From: JALYRV01 sp036675475
GTDB taxonomy: Bacteria > Acidobacteriota > Vicinamibacteria > Vicinamibacterales > SCN-69-37
Direction of reading: 5' to 3'
Assembly: GCA_036675475.1 (NCBI GenBank)
Contig: JAKFEY010000033.1
Location: 1 to 58,138, forward strand
Length of the DNA stretch: 58,138 nucleotides
Positions 26,604-36,141 of this stretch are shown piece by piece. How positions within the stretch are numbered: the stretch's first letter is position 1; each line of letters opens with the position of its first letter. The position numbers and the translations under genes are program-made. The notes under the pieces are model-generated. The model did no database searches and was not told the origin of the DNA. It worked only from the letters and a program-made list of their open reading frames with translations.

Positions 26604-27366
26604 CGGCAACGAGCACGGAGTACTTCTTGCGGCCGTCCTTGCGAACCCAGGCGAGCTTCGAGCCGTCGGGTGAGAACGCGGGCAGGATGGCGTCCTTCGT
26701 GCCGTCGATGTCCTGCTTCTGCTTCGCGCTGTTCATGATCACGAGCTTGCCGCTCTTCGGCTGCGCAAAGACGACGGCCTTCGAGCCTGATGGGCCCCAT
26801 CCGAACGTGAGGCCGGGGACGATGACGGAGTTGACGAACTCGCCGATGGTTTCGCCCGCGAGCTTCATGCTGTGGACCATCACGGTCTGTGCACTGGCGG
26901 CATTCGCAATCGCGTCGCCGGCCGACGTGCCGCCGGCACCGCCGCCGACGTCGCCGCCGCCGCCCACGCCGCCGCGCGCCAGGTCGCCGCCCATTGGCGC
27001 AGAGGTCGCGCGCTCCACGCGCTGCGCGCTTTCGACACCGATCTTGAACGCGGCCTCGTCAGGCGACGCCTGCCCGCTCTTCGTCGTCCAGTAAGCGTCG
27101 GCCCAGGCCGGCGCGCCCTCGACGGACCTCTGCTTGCCGCCGTCAGCGCTGATCATGATGTGGCGCAGCGGTCCCGGCTTGCCGAACTCCGCGTCGAGCA
27201 GCTGCAGGTACAGTTCCTTGCCGTCGGGCGACCACGCAAGCTTTGCCGGCTGTCCCTTCAACTGATCGACGTCGATCGTGGCGACGGCGTCTGGCGCCGC
27301 GATCGAAAGTTTGCCGACGGGCAATTGAAACAGCGCGACGATGGTGAGGAGCGCGAGCGTCTTCAT
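26587..27366 (-). CDS. Small secreted PD40 beta-propeller-like protein
   Basis: 259 residues from ATG 27366, overlapping the upstream VWFA gene's stop (ATGA). Signal peptide about 1-16. Two PD40/TolB-type blades are visible, KLAWSPDGKELYLQL near the start and LPAFSPDGSKLAWVRKDG near the end; four or five poorer blades would lie between. A Gly-rich stretch (GGVGGGGDVGGGAGG) occurs at about 125-145. Periplasmic, probably protein-binding. It is wedged between two VWFA genes in one operon, which suggests a joint complex. Confidence 0.8.
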   Translation of the reverse strand: MKTLALLTIVALFQLPVGKLSIAAPDAVATIDVDQLKGQPAKLAWSPDGKELYLQLLDAEFGKPGPLRHIMISADGGKQRSVEGAPAWADAYWTTKSGQASPDEAAFKIGVESAQRVERATSAPMGGDLARGGVGGGGDVGGGAGGTSAGDAIANAASAQTVMVHSMKLAGETIGEFVNSVIVPGLTFGWGPSGSKAVVFAQPKSGKLVIMNSAKQKQDIDGTKDAILPAFSPDGSKLAWVRKDGRKKYSVLVADVAAR

Positions 27367-29996
27367 GGAATCTCCTGTTTGCGTTCGATCTGCCGCAGCC
27401 GCTCCTGCAACTCCGGCGAGGAGGGCAGGGCGGTGAGGCCGGCCTTGAGGGCCTGGGCGGCAAGCGCTGGCTGCGCAAGGCGCATGTATCCGTCTGCAAG
27501 GGCGAGGTGTGCCGACACGTTGGCGGGATCGAGGAACGCGGCGCGGCGCCACGCGCTGAGCGCGCCGGTGGCGTCGCGCGCGCCTTCGCGCGCCCATCCC
27601 AGGAAAAACGCCGTGAGCGCGTTCTGCGGATCGGCGGCGAGCGACGCGTCGAGCGCGGCGGCCGCGCCCGCGTAGTCCTCGCGCACGAACAGTGCGAGGC
27701 CGCGCAGCGCGTGCGCCACGTGCGCGAGCGGCGCGTCCGCGGCCGGTGATCGCGTCAGTTCGGATTCGACCAGCTCCCACTGGCTGTCGAGCGCGCGGCG
27801 CGCCACGCCCGCCAGCGGCGTCGACACAGCCTTCTGGCTGAGGCCGGTGATGTAGCGGCGCGCCAGCTGGCCCTGCACGATGTCGATGGGCGCGACACTC
27901 ACGACACTGACCACCGCGGGCGACTGCACGGGCGCGGAGCCCGCGAGCACTTCGACGTGGCGCGTGCGCTCGGCGACTACTTCCCCGCGCGCGCGGACGA
28001 TGGCGTGCGCGACGTAGTTGCCGGGGGCGACATCGGCGAGCGGCAGGAGGAAGGATGCGCGGCGCCGCACACCGGTGCCGTCCTCGGCGGGCGGCTGCAG
28101 GTCCGCGGGAAACGCCGCGGCGGAATTCGACCCCCCGCCGGATGAGGCGCTCTCGCGGCGCAGCTCGATCTTCACGTCGAGGCCTTCGAGCTGCACGGCC
28201 GTGCGGCCGTAGGTTTCGATGACGCCGCTGAGGCCGTCCTCCGCATAGGCCTGCGCGCGCACGGGCAGAGCGGACACCGCCGAGCCAATCACGAGATCGC
28301 TGACCGTGACGTCGGGGCCGTCGAGCGCGCGGACGTTGAGGCGGCGATCCGCGCTGCCGGCCAGGCCGCCCGGCTCGCGCACGACGGCGCGCATCAGATA
28401 GTCGCCGGCCGGCACGGTGAACTGCACGCGCCACGCGGCGGAGCCGAGCGGCTCGCCCGGTTTCGGCGCGGCGGGCAGCGCGATCGTGTCGGTGCCGCTG
28501 GCGGCGACGCGGCCGTCGCGCACATCGCGCGCCACGAACACGACATCCGCCTTCTCGCCCGGATTGGACGCCACCGGCAGATCCGCGGTGAGGCTGAGCA
28601 CCACGCGATGCTGGCCCGGGTCCGCCGCCTTCATGACGTAGGTCGTGTAATCGACCTTCAGGCCCTGTTGCACGAACGGCGCGCCGAGCACCGTGTTGAT
28701 CGAGCGGCGGCGATCGAGCGTCGCCGCCTCGGGCTTGAGCGCATAGCCGGTGCGCGCGCTCACGCGCGCGCCGGGCCGCGAAACCGTCACCGACACGCGC
28801 TGATACGTGCCGCGATTGAGGCGCGCATCCTCGGAAGGCGTAAAGCCCACCAGGTAGTAGTCCTGCGCCTGATCGGCAATGCGATCGAGGGCCTCGCCGC
28901 TGCGGGCCGACGCGTCGAGAATCAGCATGCCGTCGGTTTCCGCCGCCAGCGTGCCGAGCGGCGCCACCCGCGCCTGAATCTCCGCGCCCATCGTCGTCTG
29001 CGAAATATCGGCCTCGGTGATCGACGGCGTGCGCGCATTCAGGTCGAACGCATAGAACACCGCGTAGGTCTGCGCCGCGGCGGCGGCCACCGCCTCGAGC
29101 TCGCGCGACAGGTTGTCCTGATAGAAGCCTTCCGAGAAGAGGACGACGGTCTTGCGGCCTTCGATGTCGTTCAGGCCAGTGATGACGTCGGCGAGCCGCT
29201 GCAGGAACTGGCGCGACTCGGAATCCGACTGCGCGACGACCGTGCGCGCGTTCTCACGGAGCACCGACGTAGCCACCGCGGAGCTCTCGGCGGTGGCGCC
29301 TGCGAGGCCTGGCCGCGCATCGTTGTTGCCGCGGGCGGCCACGAAGTCGGCGCCCGACTCGGCGTTCATCCGGATCATCGTTTCAGCGATGATCTTTTCG
29401 TCGCCCTGCGTGATGCGGTGCGCCTCGAAGTGCGTCATCGTGCCGAGCGGCGTGGTGGCCGACCGCTGGTAGCTGCCGCGAATCGCGGAGAGCTCGGCGA
29501 TCGCGCGCAGCGTGTCGGCCGTGAAGCCGATCTGCGGGCCGGGACCGGGCACGCCAAACAGCGCCACGCGATCGGACGGCCGCACGCGCGTGCGGATAAA
29601 CTGCTCGGCCGCGACGCGCGCGCGCTGCTCGTTGCCTGGCGTGATGTGCTGCTGATCGAAGATCAGGATGTAGAGATGTCCGCGCGGGAACGCTTCGTTC
29701 GACGACACCTCCGCGCTGACCGCGCGCATCGCCGCGTCGACGTACGAGCCGGACGGCTCGGTGACGCGCTGGAACAGCACGACGGGCAGCGCATCGCCGT
29801 CTTCGCGAATCGTGATCTCGTCAGGACGAAGGTCGGTGATCGGACGCCCGCTGGCGTCGGTGATGCGAACGTCGAAGCGTACGAGATCGACGCCCGACTT
29901 GAAGGTCGCCTGGCCTGACTGCGCGCGGACGGGCACGACGAGGCCGCCGGCGAGCGTGCACGCCAGGATTACCGCCGGAAGTGCTCGGGGGTTCAC
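27363..29996 (-). CDS. Large secreted VWFA-related protein with C-terminal TPR
   Basis: 877 residues from GTG 29996. Signal peptide 1-25 (VRAQ). The VWFA-related domain spans about 28-430: VDLVRFDVRITDASGRPITDL, LYILIFDQQHITPG, TVVLFSEGFYQDN and QDYYLVGFTPS. The middle (about 440-750) is beta-rich with no family I recognise. About 770-870 are TPRs (LALADGYMRLAQPALAAQAL). It follows sulfatase-fold copy 2 by nine bases and overlaps the propeller gene. Likely a periplasmic or surface structural protein. Confidence 0.87.
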   Translation of the reverse strand: MNPRALPAVILACTLAGGLVVPVRAQSGQATFKSGVDLVRFDVRITDASGRPITDLRPDEITIREDGDALPVVLFQRVTEPSGSYVDAAMRAVSAEVSSNEAFPRGHLYILIFDQQHITPGNEQRARVAAEQFIRTRVRPSDRVALFGVPGPGPQIGFTADTLRAIAELSAIRGSYQRSATTPLGTMTHFEAHRITQGDEKIIAETMIRMNAESGADFVAARGNNDARPGLAGATAESSAVATSVLRENARTVVAQSDSESRQFLQRLADVITGLNDIEGRKTVVLFSEGFYQDNLSRELEAVAAAAAQTYAVFYAFDLNARTPSITEADISQTTMGAEIQARVAPLGTLAAETDGMLILDASARSGEALDRIADQAQDYYLVGFTPSEDARLNRGTYQRVSVTVSRPGARVSARTGYALKPEAATLDRRRSINTVLGAPFVQQGLKVDYTTYVMKAADPGQHRVVLSLTADLPVASNPGEKADVVFVARDVRDGRVAASGTDTIALPAAPKPGEPLGSAAWRVQFTVPAGDYLMRAVVREPGGLAGSADRRLNVRALDGPDVTVSDLVIGSAVSALPVRAQAYAEDGLSGVIETYGRTAVQLEGLDVKIELRRESASSGGGSNSAAAFPADLQPPAEDGTGVRRRASFLLPLADVAPGNYVAHAIVRARGEVVAERTRHVEVLAGSAPVQSPAVVSVVSVAPIDIVQGQLARRYITGLSQKAVSTPLAGVARRALDSQWELVESELTRSPAADAPLAHVAHALRGLALFVREDYAGAAAALDASLAADPQNALTAFFLGWAREGARDATGALSAWRRAAFLDPANVSAHLALADGYMRLAQPALAAQALKAGLTALPSSPELQERLRQIERKQEIP

Positions 29997-30005
29997 CCCG
30001 CGATT

Positions 30006-32135
30006 TTACCGTGCCCGCGCGCGGGCCGCAGCCGCCCGATCGGGCTGGCCGAACATCGTCCACAGCTGCGCCGCCATGGAAAAACCGGCGGAAGTCGGCG
30101 AGATTCGCGTGATGGCCTCGACCTCGGCCGCAGCCTCGCGCGGGCGGCCAGTGGCCGCGTACAGCATGGCGAGGCCGGCGCGCGCGCGAAGGTGCGCGGG
30201 AAAGACGGCGAGCTCGGCCTTGAACGCGGCCTCGGCCTCGCCGTAACGTTCGAGTCGCGCCAGCGAATCGGCGAGCACATAGTTCACGTCAGCCACGCGC
30301 TCGGTGCGCGCGTTGAGCGCCTGCGCCGCCTGCGCGAGGTGCGGCACGGCGCCCGCGTAGTCGCCGCGGTTGTACGCGATCAGGCCTTCGATGATCTGCG
30401 GCATCGGCAGTGTGTTGTCTGCGTCGAAGGCGAGCTGCGCGTTGTGGCGCGCGGCAGCGGCGTCGCCGCGCTGCAGCGCGAGCCGCGCGAGCAGCTCGTG
30501 CGCGATGGCCGGCGCGACGTCGACCGCGAGCTCCGCATGCGCGCGCGCCTCGTCGAAGCGTTCGAGCTGGATCAGCGCGCCCGCCGCGCCGGTGAGCGCC
30601 GCGGGATCTTTCGGGCTGCGCGTGATGATCTGTTTGTAGGCCTCGAGCGCGGCGGCCGGCATGCTGCGCCGCTCTGACAAGCTCGCGAGCTGCAGCCAGA
30701 CGTCGGTCATGCCGGGGTTGTCGCGCAGCAGATCGCGATACGCGCTCATTGCCTCGTCGAGCCTGCCTTCACCGGCAAGCGACGTGGCGCGGCGGTACTG
30801 GCGAAGGACGTCGATCTTGTCCTTGGGATCGGGAAGCGTGTCGCCGGGCGCGTCGAGCGGCGCGGTCGACTGCGTGCCGACGTAGCCCAGCGCGGCCAGC
30901 CGCTCGCGATCGGCAGTCGACACGGCCGACGGCGCGGTGACCGCGGCGTTCGCGATGAGGCTGTCGAGCGCGCCGCGCATGGCGGCGCGCACCTGCGGCC
31001 GTTCGGCGGCGATGGAGGTGGTCTCGCGCGGATCCTGCGCCAGGTCGAAGAGCTCGTCGCGCGGCGCGCGGATCAGGCGATAGCGATCGTCGGTGAGCGC
31101 GTAGAGCTCGCTCCAGCCGTAGTGATAGCGGGGCGAGAGTGACTCCGCATAGATGCTGGCGGGCGCAAGCGCAGCGCTACCGTCGATCGCCGGCAACAGG
31201 GATCGGCCGCGCATGTTGGCCGGCGCATCCCCGCTCAGCGCCAGCAGCGTCGGCATGATGTCGACGTGCTGCACGGGCGCGGCGACGCGACGCCCGGCTT
31301 CGCGCGCGCCCGGCAGCTTGATCATCAGCGGCACGCGGATGGTTTCGCGATACAGGAAGATGCCGTGCTCTTCCTCGCCGTGATCGCCGAGGCCTTCGCC
31401 GTGGTCGGACAGCAGCACGATGGTGGCCGAGTCGTACAGCCCGCGCTCGCGCAGCTGTGCCAGCAGATGCCCGACGATCTGATCCGCCTGCTCCACATCG
31501 GCGTCGTACGTCGGCGTGTAGGGCGTGTGCGGCTCGTAGATGTGGAAGAACAGAAAGAACTTCGGTGTGGCGAGGCTGCTGATCCAGTTGAGCGCGGCGC
31601 CGGCCGTCTGCATGCCGGGCCGCTGCAGCTGCCCGAGCGGCTTGTCGGGCGAGGCTGCCGGCATCTGATCGTCGTACGCGTCGAAGCCGCCGCCCATGCC
31701 CACCTGCCGCCGCAGCACATACGACGACACGAAGCCGCCCGTGGCGTAGCCGCGCTCGCGCAGCGCGTGCGGCAGCATATGTTCATCGGGCGTCACGCGG
31801 AAGCCGATGTTGTCGCGGACGCCGTGCTCGAACGGCAGGCGGCCCGACAGCAGCGACGTGTGCGACGGCAGCGTCTGCGGCGAGTGCGCGTACGCGTTGT
31901 CGAAGACCACGCCGTCGCGCGCGAGCGCGTCGATGTTCGGCGTCTGGATCTTCGTGTAGCCGTAGGCCGGCAGCCGATCGGCGCGCAGCGTGTCGATCGA
32001 GATCAGGATGATCGGCCCGCCACGCTCCGGTTGCGCAGGCATCCGCACCCACCACCACGCGGCGAGGGCGGCGGCCAGGACGGCCGCCAAGGTAAGACCT
32101 TGACGCCCCAGTCGGTAAGACGATATCTTACTCAT
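30006..32135 (-). CDS. Sulfatase-fold protein with TPR tail, copy 2
   Basis: 709 residues from ATG 32135. N-terminal membrane anchor about 13-30 (LTLAAVLAAALAAWWWV). Fold markers are LISIDTLRADRLPAYGY and LLSDHGEGLGDHGEEEHG. The nucleophile position is Thr88 (QTLPSH), not Cys or Ser. TPRs cover about 440-700. It is the first gene of the five-gene operon continuing to 22556. Its ATG directly abuts the GTG of vapB on the other strand, so each gene's promoter must lie in the other's coding sequence or the vapBC pair was inserted here. Confidence 0.9.
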   Translation of the reverse strand: MSKISSYRLGRQGLTLAAVLAAALAAWWWVRMPAQPERGGPIILISIDTLRADRLPAYGYTKIQTPNIDALARDGVVFDNAYAHSPQTLPSHTSLLSGRLPFEHGVRDNIGFRVTPDEHMLPHALRERGYATGGFVSSYVLRRQVGMGGGFDAYDDQMPAASPDKPLGQLQRPGMQTAGAALNWISSLATPKFFLFFHIYEPHTPYTPTYDADVEQADQIVGHLLAQLRERGLYDSATIVLLSDHGEGLGDHGEEEHGIFLYRETIRVPLMIKLPGAREAGRRVAAPVQHVDIMPTLLALSGDAPANMRGRSLLPAIDGSAALAPASIYAESLSPRYHYGWSELYALTDDRYRLIRAPRDELFDLAQDPRETTSIAAERPQVRAAMRGALDSLIANAAVTAPSAVSTADRERLAALGYVGTQSTAPLDAPGDTLPDPKDKIDVLRQYRRATSLAGEGRLDEAMSAYRDLLRDNPGMTDVWLQLASLSERRSMPAAALEAYKQIITRSPKDPAALTGAAGALIQLERFDEARAHAELAVDVAPAIAHELLARLALQRGDAAAARHNAQLAFDADNTLPMPQIIEGLIAYNRGDYAGAVPHLAQAAQALNARTERVADVNYVLADSLARLERYGEAEAAFKAELAVFPAHLRARAGLAMLYAATGRPREAAAEVEAITRISPTSAGFSMAAQLWTMFGQPDRAAAARARAR
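32089..32131. promoter_or_regulatory. Probable VapB operator region
   Basis: GTAAGA-cgata-TCTTAC (32115-32131) is a perfect 6-base inverted repeat five bases before the vapB start. A second element AAGGT-aag-ACCTT (32089-32101) contains the same GTAAGA hexamer. VapB dimers usually bind such paired sites. The region lies within the first codons of sulfatase-fold copy 2, so it could also affect that operon. Confidence 0.6.
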
Positions 32136-32366
32136 GTGAAAACGACCGTGTCTTCCAAGGGCCAGATTGTGCTGCCCGCCGAAATTCGCGAGATGGACCG
32201 CATCGAGCCAGGGCAGGAGTTCGACATCGAGCGCGTCGACCGCGGCGAGTATCGGCTCGTGCGGAGGACCGCCCGCCCGAATGAGGGACTCGTCGACTGG
32301 CTGCTGGCGTGTCCCGCCAAAGGCTTCTTCGTTCCGATCGAGTCGGAGTCGACCGACACGCTGTGA
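32136..32366 (+). CDS. vapB: VapB antitoxin, AbrB/SpoVT fold
   Basis: 76 residues from GTG 32136. The swapped-hairpin AbrB DNA-binding domain fills residues 1-43 (TTVSSKGQIVLPAEIREMDRIEPGQ). The C-terminal part (about 45-76) should cover the toxin active site. Its stop overlaps the vapC start (GTGA). It is divergent from a large minus-strand operon with no spacer, a sign of insertion. Confidence 0.93.
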   Translation: MKTTVSSKGQIVLPAEIREMDRIEPGQEFDIERVDRGEYRLVRRTARPNEGLVDWLLACPAKGFFVPIESESTDTL

Positions 32367-32776
32367 TCTATCTCGTCGACGCGAACGTCCTCAGCGAGCC
32401 GACGCGTCCGGCACCGGACCCCGCGGTTGTCGAGTGGCTGCGCCTCCACGAACGCGACCTCGTCGTCGATCCCGTGATTCTCGGCGAAGTGCGCTTTGGC
32501 ATCCTGCTGCTGCCAAAAGGCAAGCGCCGGGCGCGTCTCAAACAATGGTTTGACGCCGGAGTACAACGCATCCAGTGTCTTCCGTGGGAGGCAGAAACCG
32601 GGCTGCGCTGGGCGGAGCTCCTTGCGAGCCTCCGCGCCTCTGGCCGGGCGATGCCCGTCAAGGACAGTTTGATCGCGGCGACGGCGCTTGTTCATGATCT
32701 CGTTGTCGCCACGCGAAACCGCACCGACTTCGAGAAAGCGGGCGTGGAAACTATCGATCCTTTCACGCTCGGCTGA
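32363..32776 (+). CDS. vapC: VapC toxin, PIN-domain ribonuclease
   Basis: 137 residues from GTG 32363. The acidic metal site is seen as Asp in LVDANVLSEP, Glu in ILGEVRFG, Asp in VKDSLIAATA and Asp in ATRNRTDF, the complete PIN quartet. VapC toxins cleave tRNA or rRNA when freed from VapB. The gene ends 11 bases before the convergent end of sulfatase-fold copy 3. Confidence 0.94.
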   Translation: MIYLVDANVLSEPTRPAPDPAVVEWLRLHERDLVVDPVILGEVRFGILLLPKGKRRARLKQWFDAGVQRIQCLPWEAETGLRWAELLASLRASGRAMPVKDSLIAATALVHDLVVATRNRTDFEKAGVETIDPFTLG

Positions 32777-32787
32777 CGGCATCTCAC

Positions 32788-34908
32788 TCAGCGAGTCAGC
32801 AGCGGCGCCAGCCGGTCGATGTCGCGGCCGTAGAACGCGCGCGGGGCGGTGCGGACGAACAGCTCCACATATGGCCGCGCCTCGGCCATCCGTCCCGCGT
32901 TGATCAGCTCGGTGGACAGGTTGAAGAGCGCGTCGAAGTTGCGGCGATCGAGATCCACGGCGCGCCGCCAGCGCGCGATGGCCTCGTCGCGGCGGCCGGC
33001 GTCGAGCGCCACCACGCCGAGGCCGGCGTGCGCCCGCGAGGACGCCGGCGCGAGCTCGAGCGCGCGCGTGAATGCCGCGCCCGCGGCCGCCATGTCGTTG
33101 CGCTGCAGGTGCACCGTGCCGATGTTCTCATGCGCGTGCACGTCGCGCGGGTCGATCGCCAGCACGCGAGTGAACACTTTCAACGCATCCTCGTTCCGTC
33201 CCGCTCGCGCGTATGCGATGCCCAGCGCATTCAGCGCTTCCGCGTGGCGCGGATCGGCGGCCGTCAGGCGCTCGAGCATCGACGTCGCCTCGGGCAGCGC
33301 GCCGGTTTCCGACAGATAGGTCGCGAGCCGCACCTCGGTGTCGACATCGCGCGCGCCGCGCGCCAGCGCCGTCCGCAGGGTTGTGACGGCGCCGCGCACG
33401 TCGCCGGCCTCCCACTGCATGAAGGCGAGCCGGCGCCACGCCATCGACATGTCGGGCCGCGCCTCGACGACCTTGCGGTACGCCACGATCGCCTCGCCGA
33501 GCCGGCCGCGGCCGAACAGGTCGATGCCCTCGAGCATCTGGCGATCCAGCGCAATCAGCGTCTTCGGATCGTCGGCGGCCGTGAACGCATCCTTGCGCGG
33601 CGCGCTGCCGGAAACATAGCCGAGCGATTCGAGCCGGCGCCGCACCTCGGCGTTCTCGTCACGCTGCGCGCCAGGCAGCTCCGCGCCGAGCTTGGTCAGC
33701 GTCTCGAACAGCGTGCGCGCGCGCGCCGGCTGCGACGCCGTGAGGTTGCGCGCCTCGCCGGGATCCGCCGCAAGGTCGTACAGCTCCTCGACCGGCAGGT
33801 CGATGTACTTCTCGCGCTCCACGATGACGCCCCTGAGCGGCGCCCAGCCGCGCGTCAGCATCGGCGTCATCGCCTCGAAGTAGGACGTCACCGGCGGCCG
33901 CCGCGGTATCGCGCCTCCGAGTTCCTGCGTCAGCGGCGCGCGCGGCTCCTCCGGCTGCGGCAGCCCGAGGGCGTCGAGCACCGTCGCAAAAATCTCGATG
34001 TGCCGCACAGGGCGCTCCACCACGATGCCGGTCTCGCCGCGCGGCCCGCCGCCGCCAACCTGTGCCACGATCAGCGGCACGCGCAACGTCGATTCGTACG
34101 CAAAGGTGCCGTGCGTGATTTCCCCGTGCTCGCCAAGCCCCTCGCCGTGATCCGACGTCACGATCACCAGCGTCGGGCGCGCCGACGCGCGGGCCTGCTC
34201 GAGCAGCGGCCCCAGAGCCTGGTCGACATACGCCACTTCGCCCGCATACGGCTGGTCCGCATACTGCTGATTGAACGGCGCAGGCGGCGCGTACGGCGCA
34301 TGCGGATCGAACACATGCACCCACGCCAGCCACGGCTTCGCCTGCTCGCCAATCCAGCCGCGCGCGGCCGACACCACCGCGTCCGCCTTCCGCTCCGCCA
34401 GCGCGAATTCCGCCTCCGCAATCCCCAGCCCGCCCACATCGTCATACACATCGAACCCCTGATTGAGTCCGAACTGGCGATCGAGCGGGAACGCGCCGAC
34501 GAACGCACCGGTGGCCAGGCCCGCGCCGCGCGCGCGTTCCGCCAGCGTGTCAGCCGCATCGTCGAGCCGATAGCCGCTGTTGTCGCGCACGCCGTGCTGG
34601 AAAGGGTAGCGGCCCGTGTGGATGCCGGCGTGCGAGGGCAGCGTCATCACCGCGTGTGCGTGGGCAAACGAGAAGCGCGCGCCCTCGCGCGCGAGGCGAT
34701 CGAGGTTCGGCGTCGCCGCGCGTCCGCCGTAGGCGCCAAGGGCATCGGCGCGAAGGGTGTCGATCGTGATGAGCAGAACGTTCTGGTCTGCCGTGCGGGC
34801 GAGCGGCACGAACGCCGCGGGCACGACGGATTTCGGACGCAGCCAGGCGATGGCGCCGGCCGCGGCAGCAATCGCGGCCACGAGAAGAATGAGGGTCTTG
34901 CGGGTCAA
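32788..34908 (-). CDS. Sulfatase-fold protein with TPR tail, copy 3
   Basis: 706 residues from TTG 34908; no ATG fits the signal anchor better. Anchor about 5-23. Fold markers are LLITIDTLRADALGAYGG and TSDHGEGLGEHGE. The nucleophile position is Thr89 (MTLPSH). TPRs span about 455-690. It is upstream of the copy 2 operon and on the same strand, separated only by vapBC. Three such paralogues within 12 kb suggest gene duplication. Function as for copies 1 and 2: periplasmic alkaline-phosphatase-superfamily enzyme with unknown substrate. Confidence 0.88.
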   Translation of the reverse strand: MTRKTLILLVAAIAAAAGAIAWLRPKSVVPAAFVPLARTADQNVLLITIDTLRADALGAYGGRAATPNLDRLAREGARFSFAHAHAVMTLPSHAGIHTGRYPFQHGVRDNSGYRLDDAADTLAERARGAGLATGAFVGAFPLDRQFGLNQGFDVYDDVGGLGIAEAEFALAERKADAVVSAARGWIGEQAKPWLAWVHVFDPHAPYAPPAPFNQQYADQPYAGEVAYVDQALGPLLEQARASARPTLVIVTSDHGEGLGEHGEITHGTFAYESTLRVPLIVAQVGGGGPRGETGIVVERPVRHIEIFATVLDALGLPQPEEPRAPLTQELGGAIPRRPPVTSYFEAMTPMLTRGWAPLRGVIVEREKYIDLPVEELYDLAADPGEARNLTASQPARARTLFETLTKLGAELPGAQRDENAEVRRRLESLGYVSGSAPRKDAFTAADDPKTLIALDRQMLEGIDLFGRGRLGEAIVAYRKVVEARPDMSMAWRRLAFMQWEAGDVRGAVTTLRTALARGARDVDTEVRLATYLSETGALPEATSMLERLTAADPRHAEALNALGIAYARAGRNEDALKVFTRVLAIDPRDVHAHENIGTVHLQRNDMAAAGAAFTRALELAPASSRAHAGLGVVALDAGRRDEAIARWRRAVDLDRRNFDALFNLSTELINAGRMAEARPYVELFVRTAPRAFYGRDIDRLAPLLTR

Positions 34909-34924
34909 ACGTCGAGTATAGCGG

Positions 34925-36082
34925 TCAGACCGCCGAGGGCCGCTTCTTCAGGTACATGTCTTCATCAGCGGCGGCGATGATCGGTTCGATGACCTTGGTG
35001 CCCGGCGGCGCTTCTGCGCAGCCGACGCTCAGGCCGACGCCGTTGCCCAGCGAGGTGACGAGCGGCGCGGCTTCGTATTCCGCCTCGAGCGTCTGCATGC
35101 GTTTCATCGCATCCACGCCCGGGCAGGACATCAGCACCAGGAACTCGTCGCCGCCCCAGCGGAACACGTAGTCCGTCTCGCGCAGCTTCCGGCGAAGGAA
35201 CTCGGAGACATCGCGCAGCAGGGTGTCGCCAACCGAATGCCCGTGCACGTCGTTGACGGTCTTGAAGCGATCGACGTCGATGAAGACCACCGACAGCGGC
35301 TCCTTCGCCCGGCGATGCCGCTCGAGCTCGCGCGCAATGATCTCGTCGAAGAACCGCCGGTTGTACGCGCCCGTGAGCGGATCGGTAAGCGCGAGGTCGC
35401 GCAGCTCTTCGCGCGCCGCTTCGAGCCGCTTGTTCGACAGCCGCAGCTCCTTCGTCGTGTCCTCGAAGATCAGCAGGTGCATGCCGAGAGTGACGATGGC
35501 GTAGGCGAGAAAGATGAGGCCCATCAGGCCGAGCACCGTGTCGGGCGACTCGATGCCGACGGCGCGAATCATCCACAGGTGTGAAAGCGACACGATGGCG
35601 AAGCCGACGGCCATCAGGCCGGCGCCGGTGAACTGCTCGCGCCGCGCGAGGCGCGCGAAGCGGAAGCTGGCGACCGCCAGTGCCGTGGCCGCGACGAGAT
35701 AGCCCGGAATGAGAGCGCCCATGATGCCGAACACGGGCGTGCCGAGCGCGAGCCACACCCCGAGCAGGAGGGCGCCGAGCGTGTGGCGCAGCGTCCAGCC
35801 GAGCGTGCCGCCGACCGCCGAGGCGCTCAGCGCGAACGCCAGGGCGCTCGACACGTTGACGGTCTGGAAGAGCCCGACGAACCGCGCGAAATTGCCGCGG
35901 AAGCGTTCCTCGTCGCCGAGGATGACCATGCTGGCCGCGATCAGCGCCCAGCCGACGATCCACAGCAGGACGTACGCCCTCCGCCTGTTCAGATAGAGCA
36001 GGAAGAGCAGTCCCGCAACGATAGCCGCGCCGGCCGCGGCAACGAGCCGCGGCTCGACAAGAGCCGGAGCCGGGTAGTCCAT
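34925..36082 (-). CDS. Membrane-bound diguanylate cyclase
   Basis: 385 residues from ATG 36082. Seven predicted membrane helices span about 12-205, forming a 7TM-like sensor. A short coiled linker (TKELRLSNKRLEAAREELRDL) leads to the GGDEF domain at about 222-380. The active site RWGGDEF is intact, and RETD five residues before it is the inhibitory I-site, so product feedback by c-di-GMP is expected. It would raise c-di-GMP at the inner membrane in response to an unknown signal. It lies 16 bases upstream of sulfatase-fold copy 3 and could be cotranscribed with it. Confidence 0.93.
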   Translation of the reverse strand: MDYPAPALVEPRLVAAAGAAIVAGLLFLLYLNRRRAYVLLWIVGWALIAASMVILGDEERFRGNFARFVGLFQTVNVSSALAFALSASAVGGTLGWTLRHTLGALLLGVWLALGTPVFGIMGALIPGYLVAATALAVASFRFARLARREQFTGAGLMAVGFAIVSLSHLWMIRAVGIESPDTVLGLMGLIFLAYAIVTLGMHLLIFEDTTKELRLSNKRLEAAREELRDLALTDPLTGAYNRRFFDEIIARELERHRRAKEPLSVVFIDVDRFKTVNDVHGHSVGDTLLRDVSEFLRRKLRETDYVFRWGGDEFLVLMSCPGVDAMKRMQTLEAEYEAAPLVTSLGNGVGLSVGCAEAPPGTKVIEPIIAAADEDMYLKKRPSAV

Positions 36083-36109
36083 CTTGGAAGCGGGGAGTAT
36101 ACGACTAAT

Positions 36110-36141
36110 TCAGAGGTGGTGAGTTCAGAATTAAGAATTAC
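36110..36141. repeat. GAATTAA heptamer array
   Basis: GAGTTCA, GAATTAA, GAATTAC in tandem after a GGTG. It covers the stop codon end of the DUF420 gene and the gap to the cyclase. Same family as 21866-21893. Confidence 0.7.

Noticed and set aside
24016..34600. Three type I sulfatases
   Set aside because: The fold fits, but the C/S-x-P-S-R formylglycine motif is T-x-P-S-H in all three, so sulfatase activity is not supported.
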